IMG/VR virus record: IMGVR_UViG_3300031787_000170
Location: 1-52,711 of that record
From: a virus
Strand: one strand, 5' to 3'
Length of the DNA: 52,711 nt
The position numbers were made by a program, and so were the translations under genes. Each line of letters opens with the position of its first letter. Position 1 is the stretch's first letter. Positions 45,267 through 52,617 of the stretch are shown one piece after another. The notes beneath the pieces are model-generated. The model made no database searches, was not told the DNA's origin, and was given only the letters and a program-made list of their open reading frames with translations.

Positions 45267-46067
45267 ATGAGCAAGAAAAGAGCATTTGTACGTTATACAA
45301 AATCTGGTGAGATAGTTCCAGGGTCGTTAATTATTACTACCAATGGAGGCTACCCAGATAAAAGTTCATTGTGGCAAGAGGTAATTGCTGATAAGTGTTG
45401 TGGTGATGGTGATAATGGTGGGAATTGTCCTCCAATAACACCTTTTTGTACAGAGAACTGGGCATTTGAAAACTTTGATGGAACAACATTTAGAAATGGT
45501 GATCCTATTCCTGAAGTGACAGATGATGCAGCATGGGCTTCTTTAACTACACCTGCATGGTGTTATTATAATAATGATACTGCATTTGGAAGAGTGTATG
45601 GTAAATTGTATAATGGATATGCAATTATGGACCCTAGAGGTTTAGCACCAGAAGGATGGCGAATTCCAGTTTTAGAAGACTGGCAAAATTTATTTAATTG
45701 CATAGATTGTAGTCCAAACGATTTATTATTTGGACCAGGTAGTAAATTAAAAACATCAGGTTTTATTGATAATAATACGGGTTTGTGGACAATAGGTTTT
45801 GGAATTTCTTCATCTACTAATGAATATGGTTTTTCAATTTTACCTTCAGGGTATAGATCTACTGATGGACAATTTTTAAGTTCAACAAATTTTACAGGTA
45901 TTGTAGCAGGTGGTAACAATTATGCAAATTTTTGGACACAGGAAGAAAATATAACAAATCCAGGTTGGGTTGGTTGTATAATTTTTGATTCACAATATCA
46001 TAGAGTACAGTATCAGGGTAATGATAAACTCTATGGACAATCGGTACGTTTAATAAAAGATATATAA
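45267..46067 (+). CDS. Fibre/adhesin protein with FISUMP domain
   Basis: A 266-residue protein. Residues 1-36 are an anchor identical to that of the protein at 46186. A Cys-Cys (44-45) and a Cys/Gly-rich linker lead to a FISUMP-type domain (about 60-266), a C-type-lectin-like fold common in Bacteroidetes and phage adhesins. Motifs include WAFENFDGTTFRNGDPIPEV, YGKLYNGYAI, GWRIP, FSILPSGYRS and a terminal G-SVRLIKD. It probably lies at a fibre tip and recognises the host surface, or is displayed on the capsid. Such folds are used as variable proteins by diversity-generating retroelements, but no reverse transcriptase is in this window. The AACTAACAAT leader supports the start. Confidence 0.75.
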   Translation: MSKKRAFVRYTKSGEIVPGSLIITTNGGYPDKSSLWQEVIADKCCGDGDNGGNCPPITPFCTENWAFENFDGTTFRNGDPIPEVTDDAAWASLTTPAWCYYNNDTAFGRVYGKLYNGYAIMDPRGLAPEGWRIPVLEDWQNLFNCIDCSPNDLLFGPGSKLKTSGFIDNNTGLWTIGFGISSSTNEYGFSILPSGYRSTDGQFLSSTNFTGIVAGGNNYANFWTQEENITNPGWVGCIIFDSQYHRVQYQGNDKLYGQSVRLIKDI

Positions 46068-46080
46068 AAAACCTTAAACC

Positions 46081-46179
46081 ATGATAAAAGAAACAGCAAT
46101 TTACGGATGTGGATGTGGAAAACCTAAAGGTGGAACCACTAGACCAAGACCTACAACACTTCCTAGACCTAAAAAATAA
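46081..46179 (+). CDS. Tiny Cys/Pro-rich protein, 32 residues
   Basis: A 32-codon frame between the two anchor-sharing genes, too short for most gene finders: MIKETAIYGCGCGKPKGG followed by Arg/Pro/Thr repeats. It has a good A-rich leader, and gaps of only 13 and six bases to its neighbours. The GCGCGK motif and the basic Pro-rich tail suggest a metal-binding or disulphide-linked peptide tied to the Cys-Cys fibre proteins. Function unknown. Confidence 0.5.
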   Translation: MIKETAIYGCGCGKPKGGTTRPRPTTLPRPKK

Positions 46180-46185
46180 TTAGAC

Positions 46186-46656
46186 ATGTCAAAAAAACGC
46201 GCGTTTGTACGCTACACTAAATCAGGAGAGATAGTACCTGGATCACTTATCATCACTACTAATGGTGGATATCCTGATAAGTCTTCTTTATGGAAAGAAG
46301 TGACAGTGGATCAATGTTGTGATGGTGGTGAGTGTTTTCAACCTGTTATAAAACAGTTAAATTATGGGGATTTAAGTTTAAATGTACCAATTAATGAAAT
46401 TGGTATTCGCATAAACTGTGGAGAATTTACTAGTGAAGTTTATATTAGTCACAATTATACTATATTTCTTCCTAATATTGTGTTTACTAGTATTAGTGAT
46501 GTAATTAATTACTTAAATAGTGATTTTTCATCAATTTTAGGGTATAACATTGGAACATTTGTATTTAATGGATCAGATATTATACTAAATACAACTACTG
46601 AATTTACACTATGTCCTTCTCCATTTAGGATTGACTTAATTTTACAAGAAGCTTAA
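46186..46656 (+). CDS. Fibre-associated protein sharing the 266-residue protein's anchor
   Basis: A 156-residue protein. Its first 36 residues are identical to those of the FISUMP protein, and both have Cys-Cys at 44-45 (DQCC here). The rest is a beta-rich domain (about 55-156) with Asn/Ile/Ser alternation and two further cysteines, with no recognised family. The design suggests an anchor that plugs into the same virion site, carrying a different outer domain. It lies six bases after the tiny Cys-rich gene. Confidence 0.65.
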   Translation: MSKKRAFVRYTKSGEIVPGSLIITTNGGYPDKSSLWKEVTVDQCCDGGECFQPVIKQLNYGDLSLNVPINEIGIRINCGEFTSEVYISHNYTIFLPNIVFTSISDVINYLNSDFSSILGYNIGTFVFNGSDIILNTTTEFTLCPSPFRIDLILQEA

Positions 46657-46669
46657 AAGAATAAAACAA

Positions 46670-47197
46670 ATGAACCTACCTAAAGCATATCAATGGTTAG
46701 CTCAAGAACCTGCTCCTAGACATCTTCTTAAAGCTGTAGAGCTTTTTGGTGTTACAGAGACAGTGGGATCTATACACAATCCTGTTATTATGGGATGGGC
46801 TAGAGAACTAGGACTACAGAATGTATATACATCGGATGAGATTCCTTGGTGTGGACTCTACACTGCTGTTGTTATACATAGAGCGCAGCGTCCTGTTGTA
46901 GAAAAACCTCTTTGGGCTCTCAATTGGAATAATTTTGGTGTAAGAGTGACCACTCCAATGCTTGGAGATGTTCTTACATTCACTAGAAAATCAGGTGGGC
47001 ATGTAGGTTTTTATGTAGGAGAAGATGATACAGCATATCATGTTCTTGGAGGAAATCAAGGAAATAAGGTGAGTGTAGCAAGAATAGCTAAATCACGCCT
47101 ATCACAAGCTAGACGCCCAGCTTATAATTCACAACCCACTAATATTCGTAGAGTGTTCTTAGCATCTAATGGTGCTCTATCAACAAATGAAGCTTAA
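46670..47197 (+). CDS. Endolysin, NlpC/P60- or CHAP-like cysteine peptidase
   Basis: A 175-residue hydrolase of the TIGR02594/CHAP type that cleaves peptide links in peptidoglycan. The likely catalytic Cys61 is in IPWCGLYTA, His111 in GHVGFY, and the family-like GGNQGNKVS is at about 127-135. A preceding GD (99-100, LGDVLTF) fits the fold. No signal peptide is seen, so export would depend on the holin-like protein about 1.4 kb upstream. It sits among fibre genes. The leader AATAAAACAA precedes the ATG. Confidence 0.82.
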   Translation: MNLPKAYQWLAQEPAPRHLLKAVELFGVTETVGSIHNPVIMGWARELGLQNVYTSDEIPWCGLYTAVVIHRAQRPVVEKPLWALNWNNFGVRVTTPMLGDVLTFTRKSGGHVGFYVGEDDTAYHVLGGNQGNKVSVARIAKSRLSQARRPAYNSQPTNIRRVFLASNGALSTNEA

Positions 47198-47215
47198 AAT
47201 TTAAAACAATATGTC

Positions 47216-48793
47216 ATGCCAATCAGAAGAATTAAAGCACAAAGTCCTGATCCTTATTTAGGAAAAATACAAGGAGACACAGAACTAGCACGTCTAGCCC
47301 ATCTTAACTATGTTATTGATGCAATTAATAATGGTGGAGGAGGTGGTGGAGGATCTCTCACTGTTAATGGATTTTCACCTGTTAATAATTTAACAATTGA
47401 AGGAACTAGTGTTCAATCTTGGAGTAATACAGGAGAGATGACATTAAAAGTTATAAGTGAACCATTACCCTATAAAGTATATAGAGCTAAAATAGCTATG
47501 CAAACAGTAGCATGGCCTGGATATGGTTATTTGTATAATTGGTATGCTGTTACAGATGTTAGAAAATTAGAAAATCCTAGTGGTGGTACAGGACTTACAG
47601 CTCCTAATGAATGGAGAGTTCCTAGTGATACAGATTATGATACATTGCAAACATTTGCTGGTGGTAGTTCATCTTCTTTTAATAAACTTAAATCTACATT
47701 AACTTCTACAGGTTATCCTTTTTATGGATGGTTAAGTAATGGTGGAGGAACAGATGATTATAATTTTAGTGCTTTACCTGGTGGAGTACGTAATAATATT
47801 GGAGTATTTGCTAGTATAGGTGTTTATAGTGGTTTTTGGACATCAATATCTTTTAGTGCTACAGATTCTTGGGTATATAATTTCAATTCTCCAGATTTTA
47901 TTAAACAAGCTTATGATAAATCAAATGGTCTTTCAGTGAGACTAGTGAGAGAAGCAACAGCTGGAGAACTTCTTCTTAATGATGGTGATACGTCAGATAC
48001 AAGCTCTTTAGATCCTTATACAGGAAATGATGGTAAGACATATGTTACAGTTAAAATAGGAACACAAATATGGCTTGCTCAAAATCTTAGAGAGACAAAA
48101 TATAATGATAATAGTGATATTACAAATTGCTCTTATTTAGGAGGTGATTCAGATAATGGTGTATGGCAATCGAAAGGAACAATCCAAGAAGGTGCTTGGA
48201 CTGCATATCGATACTTTTCGGGAGGTATTTTTTATCCAGTAGAATACAACCCAACCAGTGTTAGACTATTCTACAATGATGTATTAGAAAATACATTAGA
48301 TGGAGGAGTTCCTATTTGGCTAGCTTTTGATTTTTTAGGTAGCCCAGTATATACATTAACAAAAGGTCAAGGATTAAAATGGAATAAAACTCATATTAAA
48401 ATCACTCCAGGATATGATGTAAGTGATTTTCCTACAATTAATGAAAGAAGTCTTTTAATAAGAACAGCTATTGAAGGAATTCAAGATATTACTTTTAGAC
48501 CTACAAAAAGAGATAATACAGGAGCTATTACAATAGAAGATTTAAATAACTATATTCAATCACAAATTTCTTATGTTTATGTAGAAATATTAGAATACAC
48601 TCCTGCTTATTATGGAAGTGGTCTATCTGTTGCTCTTGGAGCTTCTAATCTTGAAGATGAAGAAGAAATTGTAGCTCTTACATATGAAATAAATGGTGTT
48701 ACATATACAGAAGACTTAGAAGCTAAAAAGCTTTCTATTCAAATTGCTAAAATATACGATCAATTAGGAATATTTGATAAATATAAAGTATGA
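47216..48793 (+). CDS. Tail fibre/adhesin with FISUMP-like modules
   Basis: A 525-residue modular protein. Residues 1-36 (MPIRRIKAQSPDPYLGKIQ) look like a virion-attachment anchor common in Bacteroidetes phage fibres, followed by a poly-Gly hinge (39-46). Then a small beta domain leads to a FISUMP-type C-lectin-like region (about 95-250: YGYLYNWYAV, ALPGGVR, GLSVRLVRE). A segment with the usual FISUMP N-terminal signature (YVTVKIGTQIWLAQNL, about 273-290) comes after it, so the parts look permuted. The C-terminal 180 residues are an unknown beta domain. A leader-perfect ATG in another frame lies five bases upstream (47211) but gives only 16 residues. It overlaps the next gene by four bases. 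Confidence 0.72.
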   Translation: MPIRRIKAQSPDPYLGKIQGDTELARLAHLNYVIDAINNGGGGGGGSLTVNGFSPVNNLTIEGTSVQSWSNTGEMTLKVISEPLPYKVYRAKIAMQTVAWPGYGYLYNWYAVTDVRKLENPSGGTGLTAPNEWRVPSDTDYDTLQTFAGGSSSSFNKLKSTLTSTGYPFYGWLSNGGGTDDYNFSALPGGVRNNIGVFASIGVYSGFWTSISFSATDSWVYNFNSPDFIKQAYDKSNGLSVRLVREATAGELLLNDGDTSDTSSLDPYTGNDGKTYVTVKIGTQIWLAQNLRETKYNDNSDITNCSYLGGDSDNGVWQSKGTIQEGAWTAYRYFSGGIFYPVEYNPTSVRLFYNDVLENTLDGGVPIWLAFDFLGSPVYTLTKGQGLKWNKTHIKITPGYDVSDFPTINERSLLIRTAIEGIQDITFRPTKRDNTGAITIEDLNNYIQSQISYVYVEILEYTPAYYGSGLSVALGASNLEDEEEIVALTYEINGVTYTEDLEAKKLSIQIAKIYDQLGIFDKYKV

Positions 48794-49623
48794 TAGAAAG
48801 AGCAGTGTATTCACTATGGACAAGTCCTATGGAAGGAGAACATGTAGGATTTAATACAGAGGAAGCGTTGTTTGATTGCTTTAAGCTTTCTTTACATTAC
48901 ACTAAACAGTGGTTTAAAGAAGTGCATTTGGTGACAGATGTGAAAGGAAAAGAGCTTGTAGAAAAACATGCACTAGAGTTTGATAATATAAACACTGATT
49001 TAGAGCATGTTATGAAAGGTGTTTATAAGAATCATTGGAGTTTGGGAAAGATACATGCATGTAAAATACAAGACAAGCCTTTCATGCATATTGATATAGA
49101 TGTTATATGGTTTAAGAAACCACCACAAAGTATATTAACATCTGACGCAAGCTTTCAATGTGTAGAAGATCAAACACAAGAATATTGGTATAAGCTCTTA
49201 ATAGATCACGCTGATAAACATTACAAAGACAAACCTGAATGGTTTAATTGTAAAGAGATAAAAGCATACAACTGTGGGTTTATAGCATTTAATAAACTTG
49301 GTATTATAAAAGAGTGGTGGGATGAGGCTATTAAATATATAAAATATCTTGATAATTCAGGATTTGATTATAACCATCACCTTTCTTGTTTGATATATGA
49401 GCAGTTTGCTATATATCATCTATTAAAACATAGAAAATATCGAGTGGATGTATTATCAAATCATCATCCAAGTTCTAGAGGAAAAGGATGGATTCTTGAA
49501 GATGCTGCTAAAGCATTAGGATATACACATCTTATTGCTGCTTCTAAAAGAGAACCAGATATAGAAAAAAAGGTGAAGAGAAAGTTAGAAAAAATAATGA
49601 ATAACGAATTAATACCTGTTTAA
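48790..49623 (+). CDS. GT-A-type glycosyltransferase
   Basis: A 277-residue protein resembling the DUF6734-like family of small GT-A glycosyltransferases, which transfer sugars from nucleotide sugars. Evidence is the opening strand (RAVYSLWTSP), HLVTD at about 46-50, and HIDIDVIWF at 100-108 with the metal-binding DxD at D102-x-D104. CGFIAFN and FAIYHLL follow in the same order as in such enzymes. It sits between fibre genes with a four-base overlap with the preceding one, so it may glycosylate the phage fibres or alter the host surface. The acceptor is unknown. Confidence 0.72.
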   Translation: MIERAVYSLWTSPMEGEHVGFNTEEALFDCFKLSLHYTKQWFKEVHLVTDVKGKELVEKHALEFDNINTDLEHVMKGVYKNHWSLGKIHACKIQDKPFMHIDIDVIWFKKPPQSILTSDASFQCVEDQTQEYWYKLLIDHADKHYKDKPEWFNCKEIKAYNCGFIAFNKLGIIKEWWDEAIKYIKYLDNSGFDYNHHLSCLIYEQFAIYHLLKHRKYRVDVLSNHHPSSRGKGWILEDAAKALGYTHLIAASKREPDIEKKVKRKLEKIMNNELIPV

Positions 49624-49624
49624 C

Positions 49625-50944
49625 ATGTATCTAGATTCACAAATGTTATACTTATTAAAGAGTATAAACAATAAGGTGTGCTGTTTAAATAATGATCCAG
49701 TTGTTCCAACAGGTCCTACAGAGATTACATTTGCTCCTTCTACAGCACAAGATAGTTTTGGGAGATTGAGAACATCTTCTCCTCTTACAATGTTTGATTC
49801 TAGTCATAGATTTGATGATAATGATTTGTGGGCTACAGCCACTGCTACTGGTGGAACAGCTGTATTTAATGCTAACCAAGGTCTTGTAGACCTTTCAGTG
49901 GGATCTTCTTTAGGATCTTCTGTTATTAGAGAAACTATCAAAGTATTTGCTTATCAACCAGGTAAGTCACTCTTAGCTCTTAGTACTTTTGTAATGAATC
50001 CTGCAAAAAATTGGCTTACACAAAGAGTGGGATACTATGGGGCTAATAATGGTTTCTACTTAGAGCAAGCAGGAAGTACAGTTTCTTTTGTAAAACGAAG
50101 TATTGTAACTGGTGCATTAATTAATACACCTATTCCTCAAGCGAGTTGGAATGGAGATAAACTAGATGGAACAGGTCCTTCAGGAATTACACTTGATCTT
50201 ACTAAAGCTCAAATTCTTTGGATGGATCTTGAGTGGTTAGGAGTGGGTTCTGTAAGAATGGGATTTGTTATTGATGGACAATTTATTCTTTGTCACACGT
50301 TCCAACATGCTAATGTATTAGCTTCTACATACATTACAACAGCCTCATTACCACTGCGTTATGAGATATTTAATACATCATTTGCTTCTAATGAAGTTGA
50401 TACTTCTACATTAAAACAAGTGTGTTCTACAGTGATATCTGAGGGAGGTTATGAACTTAGAGGTGCACAGCTTTCTGCTGGTACAACCATCACTGCACCA
50501 AGAACTTTTGCTGTAGCTGGTACATATTACCCAATTATGTCTATAAGACTTAAATCTACAAGACTTGATGCTATTGTTATCCCAACAGCTGTTTCTCTTT
50601 TAGGACTAGGTAATGGTAAAAACTACCAATGGAGAGTGGTGAATGGTGGTGTTACAACTACTGGTGGATCATGGTTAACAGCAGCAGCCGATTCTTCTGT
50701 AGAATATAATGTTTCAGCTACATCTGCAACTGGAGGAAGAGTGTTAGCTAGTGGGTTTGTAAACTCCTCTAATCAAGGATCTCCATATTTAAGCATACTA
50801 AAAGAAGCATTGTTTAGCAATCAGTTAGAAAGAAATAGTTTAACAGGAACACCTTATGAGTTAGTTGTAGAAATGTCTGTTAGCACAACATCTGGTGGTG
50901 AAGGAGCTTATGCTTCTATGGATTGGGAAGAAATAAGTAGATAA
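49625..50944 (+). CDS. Large beta-rich tail/fibre protein
   Basis: A 439-residue protein. A short helical anchor ends in Cys-Cys (NNKVCC, about 15-20), then come linker residues and a long body starting TEITFAPSTAQDSFGRLRTSSPLTMFDSSHR. The DSFGRLRxSxPxTxFDSSH segment and later YQPGKS, RVGYYGANNGFY and WLGVGSVRMGF are, to my memory, typical of a widely found phage virion protein family, probably baseplate or fibre. It lies one base after the glycosyltransferase gene. Its ligand is unknown. Confidence 0.7.
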   Translation: MYLDSQMLYLLKSINNKVCCLNNDPVVPTGPTEITFAPSTAQDSFGRLRTSSPLTMFDSSHRFDDNDLWATATATGGTAVFNANQGLVDLSVGSSLGSSVIRETIKVFAYQPGKSLLALSTFVMNPAKNWLTQRVGYYGANNGFYLEQAGSTVSFVKRSIVTGALINTPIPQASWNGDKLDGTGPSGITLDLTKAQILWMDLEWLGVGSVRMGFVIDGQFILCHTFQHANVLASTYITTASLPLRYEIFNTSFASNEVDTSTLKQVCSTVISEGGYELRGAQLSAGTTITAPRTFAVAGTYYPIMSIRLKSTRLDAIVIPTAVSLLGLGNGKNYQWRVVNGGVTTTGGSWLTAAADSSVEYNVSATSATGGRVLASGFVNSSNQGSPYLSILKEALFSNQLERNSLTGTPYELVVEMSVSTTSGGEGAYASMDWEEISR

Positions 50945-50945
50945 T

Positions 50946-51776
50946 ATGACACAAGGAATATACGATAAATTAGAAGAGACACTTAAGTTGTTAACAAATA
51001 TTAACAAACAGCTTTGTTGTGAGCCTACGCCTCCTCCTCCTAGTACCACTACAACTTCTACTAGTACAACAACTAGCACAACAACACAACCAGGTGAATT
51101 TTTTAGAGCTAGTTGGTTTCTTTCATTAGATTCATGTTTAAGACAAGGAGTTGTAGCACAAAGAAATGGTTGGTATAATGGTAATACAGTTGCAAGTATC
51201 GGTGCTAGCAATCCTAATTTTGTAAATATGGTGATTGTAAACTATGAAGCAACGGGTGGGGCTACTACAAGATTAACAAGATCTCTCAGAGAAACATCGT
51301 TATCACCATTACAATCAGTAAGTCCTACGTACACTACATTTGATACTATTACAAACGCAGGTCTTTTATCAAGTATAAAAGAAAATTATCAATATGCTGT
51401 AAAAATTATTAATAGTACATTTTTATCAACTAGAAATGCTGTACCATTTGTAAAAAGAGTGAGTTCTCCTAATGGATTAGGCACTGGAGTAGCTCATGAT
51501 GGTTTATTTTTGATAGGAATTGATTTTGATGCAACAGGAAATGAACTTGAAGGATATAACTATTTATATCAACCGTATAATCAAATAAATTTACCTGGAA
51601 CAATTACATTACCTTTTCCTTATAACTCATATTTTGGAGGACCTGCTACAGCAACTCTTTCTAATACTCCAATAAGTTTATATTCACCAAGTACATCTTG
51701 GGTAAATAATGTTACAACAATACCAGCATTTGGTATAACTATAAGAGAAAACTTTACAATACCTCCAGGATGGTAA
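50946..51776 (+). CDS. Fibre protein with Thr/Ser-rich linker
   Basis: A 276-residue protein: an N-terminal helix (IYDKLEETLKLLTNINKQLCCEP) with Cys-Cys, then a Pro/Thr/Ser low-complexity linker (PPPPSTTTTSTSTTTS, about 32-53), then a beta-rich domain of about 215 residues with no recognised family. The linker is a likely flexible spacer or glycosylation target, relevant because a glycosyltransferase gene is close by. It starts one base after the preceding stop. Confidence 0.65.
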   Translation: MTQGIYDKLEETLKLLTNINKQLCCEPTPPPPSTTTTSTSTTTSTTTQPGEFFRASWFLSLDSCLRQGVVAQRNGWYNGNTVASIGASNPNFVNMVIVNYEATGGATTRLTRSLRETSLSPLQSVSPTYTTFDTITNAGLLSSIKENYQYAVKIINSTFLSTRNAVPFVKRVSSPNGLGTGVAHDGLFLIGIDFDATGNELEGYNYLYQPYNQINLPGTITLPFPYNSYFGGPATATLSNTPISLYSPSTSWVNNVTTIPAFGITIRENFTIPPGW

Positions 51777-51787
51777 AACAATAAATT

Positions 51788-52015
51788 ATGGAATATAATA
51801 TAGAAGATCAGTTAATTAAAGGAATGGAGTTTGGAGCATTAACAATTAGTGTTTCAGAAGAAACATTAATATCAAGTATTGCAATAAATACAGTGTTATT
51901 AGGTGTAAGTTATTATGATGGTGTATTAACAGTTAATCAACCGTTATTAATGTCATCATCTTCTACACCTACAGAAGCATATATAGATGATAATAAAATT
52001 TTAAAACTTAGATAA
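51788..52015 (+). CDS. Small beta-rich protein, 75 residues
   Basis: A 75-residue protein, probably beta-stranded (alternating hydrophobic residues through 15-60), without a Cys-Cys motif or known family. Its leader AAAACAATAAATT matches others in this genome. It sits between two fibre-like genes and may be a fibre assembly or capping component. Confidence 0.55.
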   Translation: MEYNIEDQLIKGMEFGALTISVSEETLISSIAINTVLLGVSYYDGVLTVNQPLLMSSSSTPTEAYIDDNKILKLR

Positions 52016-52017
52016 CT

Positions 52018-52617
52018 ATGGCACTAGGACTATACGAATTGATAAACAACATTAACAAGCAAATAAAATCTATTTGCTGTAAGGTGAACGCTCTATTAGA
52101 TAGTGGAGCTGGTTCATATAAAGTGTATACAGCTTTATTAACACAGAGTGGTGGAGATACTGGTTCTGAAAGAAATGATGGAGATTTAATTGTAGGTGTA
52201 ACATATACTATACAAAATTCTGGAGGTGATTTTACAAATGTAGGAGCACCAAATAATAATGTAGGAACATCATTTGTAGCAACAGGAACTACACCCAATA
52301 ATTGGGGAGGTAGTACTTTAGCATATGTAGAAGGAGCTCCAGTAGTAACAGTGTTAGAGAATACTATTGGGAATATTTGGTTTACGTATAATGATGTTGG
52401 AGTATATCATATTAATTCTATTGGTTTGTTTAATGAAAATAAAACTTTTGTAACCATATCACCAACTGTTCAAAATTCTGGTGATTCGTTAGGCCAAACT
52501 ATACAATTTGTTGGTGGGTCTGAATCAACAATTAATACATTAGTTATTCAAACTGAAGGAGCTTTACAAGATGGGATACCTAATAACACCCCAATAGAAA
52601 TAAGAGTGTACTCGTGA
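52018..52617 (+). CDS. Tail fibre-like protein with Cys-Cys anchor
   Basis: A 199-residue protein. It has an N-terminal helical anchor (LYELINNINKQIKSICCKV) like that of the 276-residue protein, then a Gly/Ser hinge and a beta-rich domain. The segment LIVGVTYTIQNSGGDFTNVGAP with GTSFVATGTTPNNW matches a repeat-type domain common in phage and prophage tail proteins. It begins two bases after the previous stop, and its own stop overlaps the GIY-YIG start (GTGA). Confidence 0.65.
   Translation: MALGLYELINNINKQIKSICCKVNALLDSGAGSYKVYTALLTQSGGDTGSERNDGDLIVGVTYTIQNSGGDFTNVGAPNNNVGTSFVATGTTPNNWGGSTLAYVEGAPVVTVLENTIGNIWFTYNDVGVYHINSIGLFNENKTFVTISPTVQNSGDSLGQTIQFVGGSESTINTLVIQTEGALQDGIPNNTPIEIRVYS

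Larger units (their letters stand above)
45267..46293 (+). repeat. Protein-identical, codon-divergent anchor repeat (two copies)
   Basis: The first 36 codons at 45267-45374 and 46186-46293 encode the same 36 residues (MSKKRAFVRYTK...SSLW). By my count 25 of the 36 codons differ, all synonymously, including Ser, Arg and Leu codon-family switches. The feature spans both copies and the genes between them. Confidence 0.85.

Noticed and set aside
45267-48793. Diversity-generating retroelement
   Set aside because: Lectin-like targets are present, but I see no reverse transcriptase and no template/variable repeat pair in the window.
51039-51104. CRISPR-like or tandem DNA repeat
   Set aside because: The repetition is low-complexity coding for Thr/Ser/Pro, with no spacer pattern.
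50861-51211. Minus-strand 116-codon frame
   Set aside because: It spans two fibre genes antisense and owes its Val-rich run to the Thr/Ser linker.
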